In this document: positions 18,060-31,300 of the stretch, piece after piece | Layout: each line of letters starts with the position of its first letter | How positions within the stretch are numbered: position 1 is the stretch's first letter | From: Babylonia areolata | Taxonomy: Eukaryota > Mollusca > Gastropoda > Neogastropoda > Buccinidae | Direction of reading: 5' to 3' | Length of the DNA: 64,000 nucleotides | NCBI RefSeq assembly: GCF_041734735.1 | Contig: NC_134895.1 | Span: forward strand, 10,597,427 to 10,661,426 | Position numbers and translations under genes: made by a program | The notes under the pieces: model-generated | The model's input: the letters and a program-made list of their open reading frames with translations, nothing else | Database searches by the model: none | Told to the model about the DNA's origin: nothing

Positions 18060-21000
18060 AACCACCCTTCCCTTCACCTTCACCTTCACCTCTCCCGTAG
18101 TCTGGGTTCAGACCGTTGGGGCACCGCTGCTGACCTGGCCACCACTCCTCTCCACTCTTCACGGTTTTCTGATTTCCTCAGGGCGTCACCGAGCGTCAAG
18201 CCTGTCCACCCCCGGATGTTGTCTTCCCATCTCTTCTTCTGCCGTCCTCTCCTTCTGCCTCCTTGTACGGTGCCTTGCAGGAACGTTTTGGCAAGACCAG
18301 ATGATCGGGAGATGTGTCCATACCATCTAAGTTTGCGTTTTTTCACTATGGACAGAAGGTCTTCGTAGGGTCCAATACTTTGCTGGATTCTGTTCTTCAC
18401 TTCCGTGTTAGTGATGTGGTCTCTGTAGGAGATGCCAAGTAGTCTACGAAAGCATCTCATCTCGACAGCTTGGATTCTTCTCTCGATGTCTGCAGTCAGG
18501 GTCCAAGTCTCGCAGGCGTAGAGCAATATTGATATAACCAGGGAACGCATCAGTCTGATTTTTGAGCTGAGAGCGATGTTTTTGTTGTTCCAGATGGTGT
18601 TCAGCTTGTTGAGTGCCGTTGTTGTTTGGGCAATTCTCGAGAGTACTTCTGGTTTAGATCCTTCATCTGACACGATTGCTCCCAGATATTTGAAGCTGTG
18701 GACTGTTTTAAGCTTTTCGTCGTTGACTTTGATGTCAATGCTGATGCCGTTGGTGTTGTTAGTCATCAGTTTGGTTTTCTCCGCACTGATTTGCATTCCA
18801 TACGATGTGGAGGCTTTGTCTAGATGTTTGACCAGGCTTGCCAGTTCTTCTTCTTTTCCAGCCAGTCCATCAATGTCGTCGGCAAAACGTAGGTTTGTGA
18901 TTGTTCTGCCGCCTATGCTGACTGTTCCTACATGCTCTTCCAGTGCGTCAGTCATTATTCTTTCTAAGAAGATGTTGAAGAGTGTTGGGGAGAGTAGGCA
19001 GCCTTGTCTCACTCCGACTGTGGTTCTGAACCAGTCCCCGATGCTATTGTTGAGGTAGACGGCGCTGGTGGCTTTGTCATAGAGGTGCTGTATCAGTCTG
19101 ATCAGGTTGGCGTTGATGTTGTACAGATTCATGGTAGCCCACAAAGCTGCATGCCAGACCCTGTCAAATGCCTTCTTAAAATCAATGAAGACATGGTAGA
19201 GGTCTTGTTGGTGTTGATGGTACCTCTCACATAGCAACCTCAAGTTGAAGATTTGTTCAGTTGTGCTCCTTCCTGGTCTGAAACCTGCCTGTTCTTCAGC
19301 AATGATGTTTTCTGCTTGTGGTTTCAGTCTGTTAAGCAGGATTTTCAACATGACTTTGCTGGGATGACTAATCAGGCTGATGGTGCGGTAGTTTTGACAC
19401 TGCTGGAGATTGCCCTTTTTGGGAAGGGTGATGATCAGTGATTGTGTCCACGGTGTGGGCCATTCCCCTGTTTGCCAGATCTTGTTGCAGATTTTCAGTA
19501 GCACATCTATCATAACTTCACCCCCTGCTTGGACCAGTTCTGATGGGATGTTGTCCACTCCTGCCGATTTCCCTTTTTTCAGCGATGCTATTGCTGCCTC
19601 TATTTCTTCACGGAGTATGGGGTGATTACTGTTATCAGTGGCTGGTGGGACATTCAGTATTGCTGGATCACCTGTGGTCTGTATGTTGTATAGCTCTGAG
19701 CAGTATTCTGTCCATCGCTTTAGGATGTCTTGTTCTTCTGTTAGACATTTTCCATCCTTGGTCTGGATGTTGGACATAGTTCTACCTTGCCTTGTGTTGG
19801 TAAGTTCTTTCACAACTTGGTAGGCTTTCTTGCTGTTGTTTCTTGTCAGGTTTTCCTCTATGTCCTGGCATTTTCCTTCAATCCAATTCTCCCTTGCCTT
19901 CTTCATGCTTCTCTTGATTTCGGTGTTAACTGCTTTGTACTGTTTTGCCCCTTCTTCTTCATTCTTTTTCTTTTTCAGGTCTCTACGTTTGTCACACAGC
20001 TGTAGGATGTCGTCCGTGACCCAGGGCTTCTTTTTGATGCGTTGTTTTCCAAGAGTTGTTTGGGCTGTTTCAGTCACAGCTGCGTTGAAGTCGCTTACGA
20101 GTGTATCCAGGTCGGCGTCATCTGCATCGAGAGTGATGAGTGGCGCGAATTTCCCACCAATCATGGCTTGGAATGCCTCTTGTACTTCAGGATCTTTCAA
20201 TTTTTCCAGGTCGAACTTCAGTCTTGAGAAGCTTTGTTTCTTTGTTTTCTTCAGTTGGAGTTTGAAGGTCATCATTACCAAGTCGTGGTCACTTGCAATG
20301 TCAGCTCCTGGGAAACTTCTTGTCTTGGCAATGTTCACGCTAGACTGGAAACGCTTCTTTACCATGATGTAGTCTATTTGGTTGTGGTGATCTCCTCCAG
20401 GGCTGTGCCATGTCCATCTTCTGGATGCTTTGTGTGGTCCAAATGTGTTTGTTATCTTCAGGTTGTTGAAGCAGGCAAATTCCAGGAGTCTCAAACCTCT
20501 TTCATTTGTAGCGTTGTTACCATATCGTCCACATGTGCCCTTCCAGGTGTTGTAGGAGTCTTCTCCGATCTTGGCGTTCCAGTCACCTTGTACTACTATG
20601 ATGTCTTTCTTTGGTGTCTGATCAAGGGTTTCTTGTAGTTGTTCGTAGAACTCCTCAACTTCATAATCGCTGTGATCAGATGTTGGAGCATATGCTTGTA
20701 TGATGGTGATGTTGAATGGGGATGCCCTCAGGCGGATGGTAGTGAGCCTGCTGGATATTGGTCGGCAGCCCATGACAGTGTTAACAATGTCTTTGTGGAT
20801 CAGGAACCCTACTCCATGTTCGTGTTTGTCCTCTCTACCACTGTAAAATAGTCTGTGGCCTTCAAGTGTGGGTATTTCACCGATGTTTTTCCATCGTGTT
20901 TCACAAAGTCCTAGGATGTGCCAGCGATATTTGTTCATTGCATGTGTCAGTTCTTCCAATTTTCCTGGCGTCCTTAGTGTTCTGACATTCCACGTGCCAA

Positions 21001-21340
21001 TAGAGATGTTGTTCCTGGTCCGGAGCTTGTTGTTGTGTGGTCCACCAGTAGCACATTTGTCACCTCCACCCTGGTTTGCAATGGAAGGCGCGGTCCTTGT
21101 TGACCCGGGCGACGACCGAGCCGGTATGGGTTGAGTAGTGGTCGTCATTCATGCGCTGAGTCTTGGGCAGAAAAGCATGGCGGAGCCCATCCCTCTCCAT
21201 GCTAGACTGGTCTAGCTGCGGCTTTCCTTGATTGGAGAGGCCGAGATCTAGTTTTGATATAGCGCCAGTTGCTCGCTCCCGTGCCGCGTCGGTTGAAACA
21301 ACCTGCACCGTGTCCCCCTGAGGAAACACCCACATTAACG
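18060..21340 (-). mobile_element. APE-type LINE with an intact 1,020-codon ORF, RTE-like
   Basis: One uninterrupted minus-strand ORF (21148 to 18086) holds an apurinic endonuclease domain (GTWNVRTL, LCETRW, VQGDWNAKIG, IDYIMVKKR, ASDHDLV) and then a reverse transcriptase (FIDFKKAFDRVWH, GVRQGCLLSPTLFNIF, RFADDIDGLAG, FKYLGAIVSDEG). The C-terminus continues through YACETWTL and KRKLRWYGHISRS to RLRER. The stop codon lies inside a GGTGAA-type hexamer run that forms the whole 3' tail (about 18071-18090). A near-absent 3' UTR with a microsatellite tail fits RTE-type elements; the clade is my inference. A GC-richer leader extends to roughly 21340, and its left limit is uncertain. No ORF1 is evident. 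No inactivating change is visible, so the copy is young or recently mobile. It ends about 1 kb upstream of the HDAC1 start codon, in opposite orientation. Confidence 0.93.
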
Positions 21341-22369
21341 TGGCGAGAAGGTGCGACTACGGTATTCACCCTTTCTTAATAGAAGGAAGGGATCTTCCCT
21401 GCTGTCCCCCAACTCCTTCAGTTCTCCCAACTGAGCCTCGATCTTTTTATGATCTATTTATTTATCCTTTTTTTCCCTTTTTTTTTTCTCTCCAATACCC
21501 GCGTAACGGAAAGACGTAATTGAAGACCGCAATACAAAATAGCGTGAAGTCTAAAATACTGAAGTGTCAAGGTGAATATTCAGATTTTGAAGTTATTGTT
21601 AAAAAACCGCAAGCCACGCGGCGTGACAAAATTTGTCAATATGACAATAATGGCAACCAAACTGTGGATCCCGTACTAACATGATGTGAATATCTTGCAT
21701 ACATTCGAGCAGTCACGTAATCCGCCCCATTCTCCCCCCCACCCCCCGCCCTCTCCCCTCCCCACCTCTACCTTCTCCCTCAACTCTCCACACCCACTCA
21801 TTCCCTGGTTTTCAGTCACTCCCTATTTCTTGCAGCTTCCGGGGTCTTGGTTTTTATCCTGATCGGACGTAGAATAATTCCATTTGTTTTCACGTTTCTA
21901 TGCATACGGACAATAACATTGCATTTGCATTTTGATTGAGCTAATGAGATTTTTACCAGGTAAATGTATGTTTAAGGAGTTCGTAATTGTAGGAAGGCAG
22001 TGGACTTCTTGTGTTCTTGCGCCAGTGAATTTGTGTCGGTGTTTGGCGGTTAAAAGGTCTAGCAGACGACAGTGAAGTTAGGCATAGAATGAGCTGCAAA
22101 ATTTTTTGTATGCTCACGAGTGGCTTTGGAATCATGTAATGCGCGACTGTATCGGTAGCTGAAAAATTATATATTTTTTTGAATAATTAATTATTGTCCA
22201 TTTATCGGCTCCGCATGCATAAAAGCATGCCGTGCTGAAATTGCCCACCCCTTCCAACCCAAGTAGATGATCTCCCTTGAAAAGTTAACTGCATACCAGG
22301 TGGCGCCAGTTGCTGTGTGCGAAAAGAGCCGAAGCGGTGCACGTTTGAAAGCGATACACAGAAGCAAAT
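21341..22369 (+). other. HDAC1 upstream region and 5' UTR
   Basis: Contains the LINE leader boundary, a pyrimidine-rich patch (21720-21800) and unique DNA. No TATA box or convincing initiator was identified. Transcription of HDAC1 must start here or further left, so the promoter probably lies between the divergent LINE and 22330. Confidence 0.5.
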
Positions 22370-25300
22370 ATGACTTCAAACGCAGGGTATAAGAAAAAGA
22401 TTTGCTACTATTATGATGGTAAGGACATTTTAAAAATACTTTTTAAAACTGCATTGTGGCGAAAAGCATTCGTTGATCTCGAGTTTCCCATCTTTCGGGA
22501 ATCGTCAAGACAAAGACGTGAGAATGGCTACTACTGAGACTTTCACGCTGCTAATTTTTTTTTTTTTTTTTTTTGACGCATGGTGAACTAAACGACTATC
22601 AAGTTACTTCAATCATCGAAAGAAAACTTCAGTTAGAGTGATCATTCGAGAGAATTGCAAATTTCCTGAAGAAAAATTGTATTTAGCCAAGAAATCGGTT
22701 GATCACACATGTGAAATCCAATGTATGGCTACCCATAAATCGTGATGATGGTGTACCGATTTGCAATTTTCACAGTAGCGTGGTTTGGCAAGTCGGTTTT
22801 TATTTATTTTTTAATCAAGTTACTTCGATCAGCGAATGAAAATTTCAGATGATTCATTCGAGAGAATTGCGAATTTCCTGGAGAAAAAATGTATTTACAT
22901 TTTAGCCGAGAAATCGGTCGATCACACGTGAAATCCATCGTATGGCTACCCATAAATCGTGATGATGGTGTACCGATTTGCAATTTTCACAGTAGCCTGG
23001 TTTGGCAAGTCGGTTGTTTATGTCATTGATCTGACAGTTATATCCATTAAAAAACAACAACTGCGACATGAAATAACGAATGTCATGATCATGATTATGA
23101 AGTATTGTGAGGTTCCACAAAATTGTGAAAAACATTGTGCCATCTTCTGGTGCATTTGTGCAATGCGAAGTTGAAACATGTCATAGACACGCTGAGACTG
23201 ACCTAACAGTGACATAGCTTCAGTGTTTTCAATTAGTTGCTTTGCTTTGAAGTTTCGGATTTCATTGCAAATGTGTTTGTGTACAAATGAGAAAGGGAAA
23301 AAGAAAAAGAAGAAGCAAAGATTGTGTATCAGACTGTCAATGTATTTTTGCTACTTTACTAGTATGACGCTATATATTGTGCAAACACTACCAGTGTGTA
23401 ACGAAAAGTTGAGTTTTGCAATTTTTTTGTGTTCTCTGGTGCCTGTTAATTAAGTTAACAGTAAATTAAGAATTGTTTAAAAAAAAGTTGATCATTGGCT
23501 TTTACCATAGCTATTGTTTCTAATATTTGTAACAATGAGGAGTCAAGTAGAATTTTTATAGGATTTCACAACCATCAAATTTTTAATGCAGGTTAAATTG
23601 TAAGAAAAAAGTTTTGCATGTGTTAGCCTTTTGCATCTTGATCTTATAAACCCTTACATCGCCAGCTATGTTCAAGCTGGTAACAGCTGCTAGCCGGCTA
23701 AATCAACTGAACAGTATAGCTGAAAAGTGGCTGTGCAGCAGAGCAGCCAGTGGGAATGTGGGGTACTCGTTTTCTCGCTGCCATGTGGCACAAACTGTCA
23801 CTGTCAGCAGGAAATCATTTTCTGCCAGCTGACTTTCATTTAGACTTGCAGCTTGCTCACCAGTTGCTGTCCCGAAAAACATGGCCTAAAGTGAGACTGC
23901 TAGTTACAATCTGAAGTGGTTGAACTCGCCATCATTCAGACTAAGATTAATATAATGAAAAAGCTGCTGAAAATCACAATAAACTGTGTGAGAGGTTGTT
24001 TTTTTGTTTTTTTTTTAAAAAATTTTTTGCTGCCCCATCATCTGCACTGTTTCAGTGGCATTACTCCCACGCCACTCATTTAGATTCCCCAATACACGGC
24101 CACACTTGGGTTCGTTTGTCACAGTCCCAGTGTCGGCATTCCGCAGGGAACCATCGATGTTAGGTCGCCAGGAGGCCACACACCAGAGGAGACCCTGCAC
24201 TGCTGCTGAGTCATTTCGGTGGTGTTCAGTGGTGCCTGTTCTGATTCAACGTACTTAGGACTCCACCTACTAAGCCCCCTACTAACGACAATAATGGCTT
24301 AGTTGAGGAGCCAGACTGAGTGAGCGTCCCTCTCAGAGTGGAGACTGCCACCACGTCCCTCAGACAACAGCCCTCCATGAATCTGCTGACACTGAAGACA
24401 ATGACAGGACTCACCCCAAGCACACAAGTGGAGGGGCATCGAAACTGAGGTCACCATGAGAGCAGGGCACAGACTTTGAGACTGTTTTGTTTATATTGAT
24501 GGTGATGGAGGAGGAGGACGATGACGATGACGATGTTGCTATGGAGGTCCATTTTGGTTTGGGACTGTGTGACAAGGCTGTACTCTACGCTTCCCGTCAT
24601 AATGATATCCCAGCGTTAAACAGGCCCGAGAGATAGACACTTGCAGAGTTGGTCAGGTGATTAGAGCAACACACCCAAAGACGCCTTCTTGAAGTGGATG
24701 ACACTCAACTGTGTGGTCCCAGTCTTTCCATTTAAGCCCACAGCACACTCACCTTTGGGTAGGAGCCGGTCACGGGCCAAAAAAACCCACCTCCGCTGGG
24801 AATCGAACCCGCGTCCTTCCAGCTGTCAGTCCGCGATGCTAACCACTTCGCCACGGCGGCTGGTAACCGTGTGAGAGTTTGTTCAACAATGAGAAGGATG
24901 TTTCAGGTACATGTGGCAGGAAGTGCTGGCTGAGTTTGGTGTTATTTAATAATTTATTGAAGAGTAGCGCAAGTTTGTTAATTCTAATGCTCTGCCTCAA
25001 GTTGCTGACCGGTCTCCCTTCAGGTTGCTGTGCGGCAACTGTGGTGTTCTCGTTGTGACTGAAGGGTTAATATAACATAAATATGGGCAGTTCTGCTACA
25101 TTTACCCAGTGATACCAGTTGATAGTAATAATTGATTGCTGACACTAGTTGATGAGTCCATGCTTGTTGATTATGATATATTCAACATACTTAAATTCAA
25201 ATTTAATTACACATACTTAACCGTGACCCACTAGTGCTGGAATGTAATTTTAGGAAGAAAATTTCCTATGAGCTGTACTACTAGAAATAAACATCTGTCT

Positions 25301-28300
25301 TAGACTCGTGGGAGTGAGTTTACAAGATATGAATAGACCGCTGGAGAGTTCCGTAGCCATCTTGGAACTTGTGCATGCGCATCTAACTTTAACTCGAAAT
25401 TGCGAGCCTTTGTTGCACACAATTTCTGATAGCCAATCAACTTTGAGAGCACAGACCATGTGATGTGCCTCTGCAAATCATGTCAGCACGGAACTCTAGT
25501 GGTTTATTAAAAACATTTGACATCAATCACAGAGAAACCTTGTGAAATATCTTGAGACACTAGTGTTTCAACTAAGGCATTTCCAGCAAGATTGTCAGCA
25601 TCATCATGTTCTTATACTTCATTGTACACTGAGTCTGACAAACCCATATGAATCAGGACTAGAGAAAAAGGATGCATGCTGTCTGCATTTCTTTTCTCCC
25701 TTTACATCTCTGTCATGAAAAACGGGGTGCAGTCAGGCAGAAGTGGAATCAAGTCGACTCTTACAAGTCTGGACTTTGCGGATGACATCAGCCTTCTCTC
25801 TCATCGTCATGCAGGCTTCAAGACGAAGAGTGCCAAGACCCAAAACATAAACTTGGATGCAAGATCAGCACAAAGAAGACTATAACTGTTGAGGGTAAAC
25901 CAAATTACTGATAAGCTTATGTGTCATTCGGTTATATCTGGAAGACTGGCACCGTCAGCACTAAACCCAAGATCTGATTGTTCAAAAGCAATGTTCTGAG
26001 TACAATCCTGTTCAGTAGCAGGGTTCTGAGCACACTTTCGTACGAGTCAGTACCCCAAAAAGTCACCAGGGGCATCAGCCATAAACTTGAAGCATTAGAG
26101 AACCATTGCTGATGCAGAAATCTAAAAATTATTTCACCAAACAGAATCTGATACACTGAACTATGGAAAAGGACCTCCTTGTTGGATATTACTATTATTA
26201 GTATTAAGATCAAGCATAAAAGTAATTGAAATTAGCAGATAGGATACATCCTGTGATTCAGAATGTCACCAGATACACTTTGAAGAGAAGTCCTTTGCTG
26301 GACGCCGGATGGAAAAAAGTGCAAGTACAAACAAGAGAGACAGAGCAGAACCGTTGAAAAAGAACTGAAGGTCTGTGAAGAAGAAAGGCTACAGAGTACA
26401 GTTGGGGAAACTAGCTGACAGCACACGGAAGACACAAAAGTTGAAAGACAGCAGTGATCTCTAGTGACACTGACAGCTTTATGTGCTACAAGGCTCAAAG
26501 ACTGAAAGAGGATTTAATCACTCAGAATCATAAAAAAATGGAATGAGATGCTTCCAGCTCTACTTAAGTTCTGTACTGAAAATGATTGATTATAACTATC
26601 TTGATCAGATGAATGAAGTTTTTGACAGATGTTGTGTGTTACTTATTGTTTCAGCTGTAAGTATTTGATGAGTCTAGAACTTCTAGTATTAGGTACTATT
26701 TAAAAAAATTAGAAGTGTATGTATTATATGCATAAAGTTGAACTAATTCTGTAGCCTAATTTTGCTTTGCAGGTGACATTGGCAATTATTACTATGGACA
26801 GGGTCACCCGATGAAGCCCCACCGTATTCGAATGACACATAATCTGATCCTCAACTATGGCCTTTATCGCAAAATGGAAATTTACGTAAGTTACAACACG
26901 CAATATTTAAAAAAAATTTTTTCTGTAGAAGAAGTTAAAACACAGCAAAGTGAACTTTTTATTTTTTAGGAGCAGAATGTGATGGACCCTAATTTGGCCA
27001 CATGTGTGGTGTATAAATTATTGTTTTTTGAAATTTATTGTATGTGACATAGATAGAAGCTCTGAATGTGTCCAAATTGCAGAAACAAAAGAACAGTAAT
27101 TATGTTTATTTTTTAGAAGAATTGCGTTCTGAACAGTTACTGGCTATTCAATGGTTTCGTGAACATTTGGAGTTGTGTTTTTGTCATTGTACTTCTAAAC
27201 ACTTGTTGAATTTTTACACAAATCATTAAATGATAATGAAAATTTAGAGTTGTTCAGTAAACAAAAATATGTAGATGTTTTTATTTTATTGAAAAGTTTT
27301 GAAATTTTTAAATGTCCTTTTTATCTTTCAATTTTTTTGTTATTTTATTTTTATTTTGATTATTACTATGTTGATGATGATGATTATCATTTTGCATATT
27401 TTAGATTTTTGTTTAAAATATGGGAATTCAGACAATGAGACATATTGTTTGTTCATCAGAAATAAAGTGGAACAGTGGAAGAAAAACATTTGTGAGGAGC
27501 TGTGACTTTGATTTTGAACAATGGTAATACCAACAATATCTTGAGCTGAGTAAGAGTTCTATAAATAGTTTTCAGGACAGTTGTTGCCATTGTGTTTGAA
27601 AAGAGCCATTTCTGTGGAGTTACCTGTTTGGAATTACGCAATGAAAATGGTGTGCTTTTGTTCTGATAGCGGCCCCACAAAGCCACTGCGGAAGAAATGA
27701 CCAAGTTTCACAGTGATGACTACATCAAGTTCCTGAGAAGCATTCGACCAGACAACATGTCAGAGTACAATAAGCAGATGCAACGATGTAAGACTTTACC
27801 ATTGGACTGTCGTTGATTTACAACCATTTAACTTACATTGGTATACATGTGTTAAAGAGTCACTGTACTTACACTGGTATACGTATGTGTTTATGAGCAA
27901 CTGTGGTGGAATTTGTAAGGAGTTGGACTTCTGATCCAGTGCTCACCAGTGATAAGAGTTCAAGGCCCTGTCTTGGCATATTGTTGTGTCCTTGGAAAGG
28001 CACTTTACTCTGATTTTTCTCACTCCTTCAAGGTGTGGATGGATAACCTGACAGGTTAGGGAAGGTTAAAACAGCAGGAGAGAATTGGCCCCCCCCCCCC
28101 CCCCCCCCCCCCGCCTTCCGGTACCCAGACACAGTGAATATGAACTCACTGCTCATATGGCTTGGAAGGCTATGGAACTTCATACTTAAAATCTTATTGT
28201 CTAAAGGATGATTTGTCTCTTTTGTAGCATCATGTACATGATGTACATATCACATTATTATATATTGCTGGTAAAATCTGATTACATTTATTGTGGGCAA

Positions 28301-31300
28301 TAGTTTTAATGAGTAATTCTGATTTAGACCAACATTATTTTAAAGAGGTTTATAATGTATGGTAAATTAGGTTGATGTAGCATGAATAGAATCATTTTAG
28401 TTGAATTCAACAATATTTTAGCATGAATAGAATCATTTTAGTTGAATTCAACAATATTTTATATCATTTATAAGAGCAGTATAAAACTAAAAAGTGCTAG
28501 TTATTCACTTTTACAGCACTAATAAGTTGCAGATTGTTAATTATATTCATGTTTTGTCTGTCTGTTTTTCTATTCAGAGTTGGTAAGCACAGAAATTATG
28601 TTGAAATTAGCTTCAAATAGAAAAAGAACCATTACATGCTTAATGCAAAATAAAATAGACGATAAAACATTTTTTATCCTTTAATTGTTTGTGTCAGTGT
28701 GTGTGTGTGCAAGTTAATTGGACAAGTGGTGTCATGATGTGTTACTGTGCTTAGTGTGTAAATCTGTTTTTATATTTCATCATGTACAGTCTGAGTTTTA
28801 TATATGCGAAGCGCTTTGAGATCTTATTATTACAGTTTATTATTAGTAGTAGTATTGATTATTATGCTAATGTTGATGCTGATGATAATGTGACTGGATT
28901 ATTAGTTGTTAGAACCAATGCTTTTACTTCAGTCAATGTAGGAGAGGACTGCCCTGTGTTCGATGGGATGTACGAGTTCTGTCAGCTGTCCACTGGGGGT
29001 TCTGTTGGTGAGTGGTGGTTGTCGTCTGCACTGTTGTCACTTTTCACCTGTCTGTTCTGTCTGTCTGTCTGTCTGCCTGTATGCATTGTCTGTTGTCATT
29101 GGACTTGTCTGTTTGTCTGCATTATTGTCTCTGGATTAGAGTACAGTGTGTGTGTGTGTGTGTGTGTGCTAGTTCATTTCTTATGTGCTTTTATCATTGT
29201 GTATTTTTATTTGTTGATTTCTCAGTTGCAGTTATCTACACACTCAATACACCCAAACAAAAATGAGAAATGTTACGATAAGAGTGAAAAATGTGTGCAG
29301 TTACTAATTTTTTTGTGATCCTTCATGTCTGCTCTTGATACAGATAATTATGGATACCATGATAACAAAAGCAACATGTTCCATGTATCAAACCAATAGG
29401 CCTAGTTTGCATCAGTTTGACATGGTAAGTATATTTAACACCAAACATGGAGTATAATACAAACTCCTCCTTTCCATGCTATGTAAAGCCCAGCAGCAGG
29501 GCAGGGTTTTTTGTGGCAGGTGGTCTTATGGCAACTGGCTGTGAAATGCTGTCATTGGGGTGGATTGCATCAAAAATAGATGGGCGTGGTAGTGTTTTGG
29601 GGGATGATTCTATGATGCCTTTTTTGGTTGGCTTGTGGAAGACAGGAATGTACTGGATGCACTTTTATGATCATTTATAATTGATTAGAATTACCAGAAT
29701 AGTAATCATAATACATGATCTTGGAGGGTTTGTGTTGTTTAACATGGAGACTATGTACACATGCAAAAATAATAAGTGTGTGTGTGTGTGTGATACCAGC
29801 GGGAGCGGTGAAATTGAACAAGCAGGCTGCAGATATAGCCGTCAACTGGGCTGGTGGCCTCCATCATGCCAAAAAGTCTGAAGCATCCGGCTTCTGTTAC
29901 ACCAATGATATTGTGCTGGCCATCCTGGAACTGCTCAAGTGAGTATAGCATTGTGAAAACAATCAGTTAATAACCTGAGGATATCACACTTAGGAAAAAA
30001 AAAGTGTAAATTTTTATGTTGTCCATTCTGGGGCTGCTCAAGTGAGTACAACATTGTGCTAGCTGTTCTGGATTAGCACTGATGATGTAAAGTTGAAGAC
30101 ACATTGATGATCTCATATATTGATGTCATGTTCAAGACACATTGATCATTGATGTCAAGTTGAAGAAGTGTTGATCATGTCAAGTTGAAGAATTGTTGAT
30201 AATGTCAAGTTGAAGGAAGCATTGATGATGTCAAGTTCAAAATGCATGATGATGCCAAGTTGATGATGTACCAGAATCTGTGGAGTAAAGAGAGGAGCGT
30301 GTGTGTGTGCCCCAGGTACCACCAGCGCGTGCTATACATTGACATTGACATTCATCATGGCGACGGTGTGGAGGAGGCCTTCTACACCACTGACCGGGTC
30401 ATGACCGTGTCTTTCCACAAGTACGGGGAGTACTTCCCTGGAACTGGGGACCTGCGGGTCAGTTTTTGCCTTGTACAGCTCTCCTCTGTTGACTGATGAT
30501 CTCTGTCACCTTGTACAGCTCTCCTTTGTTGACTGATGTTCTCTGTTGCCTCGTACAGCTTTCTTGTTGACTGATAATCTCTCTCACCTTGCACAGCTCT
30601 CCTCTGTTGACTGATGATCTCTGTCACCTTGTACAGCTCTCCTTTGTTGACTGATGTTCTCTGTTGCCTCGTACAGCTCTCTTGTTGACTGATAATCTCT
30701 CTCACCTTGTACAGCTCTCCTTTGTTGACTGATGTTCTCTGTCTTGTACATCTCTTCTTTGTTGACTGATGATCTCTGTCACCTTGTACAGCTCTCCTCT
30801 GTTGACTGATGTTCTCTGTTGCCTCGTACAGCTCTCTTGTTGACTGATAATCTCTCTCACCTTGTACAGCTCTCCTTTGTTGACTGATGTTCTCTGTCTT
30901 GTCTCCTTTGTTGACTGATGTTCTCTGTCGCCTTGTACAGCTCTCCTTTGTTGACTGATGTTCTCTGTCTGGTCTCCATTGTTGACTGATGTTCTCTGTC
31001 ACCTTGTACAGCTCTTCTTTGTTGACTGATGTTCTCTGTTGCCTTGTACAGCTCTTCTTTGTTGACTGATGTTCTCTGTCTGGTCTCCTTTGTTGACTGA
31101 TGTTCTCTGTCTTGTCTCCTTTGTTGACTGATGTTCTCTGTCTTGTCTCCATTGTTGACTGATGTTCTCTGTCTTGTCTCCTTTGTTGACTGATGTTCTC
31201 TGTCTTGTCTCCTTTGTTGACTGATGTTCTCTGTCTTGTCTGATGTTCTCTGTCTTGTCTCCATTGTTGACTGATGTTCTCTGTCTTGTCTGATGTTCTC

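Noticed and set aside
24760-24870. Possible tRNA gene on the minus strand
   Set aside because: It has A- and B-box-like sequence but no convincing acceptor or anticodon stem, and it continues into a long repeat body, so it is a retroposed SINE-type head.
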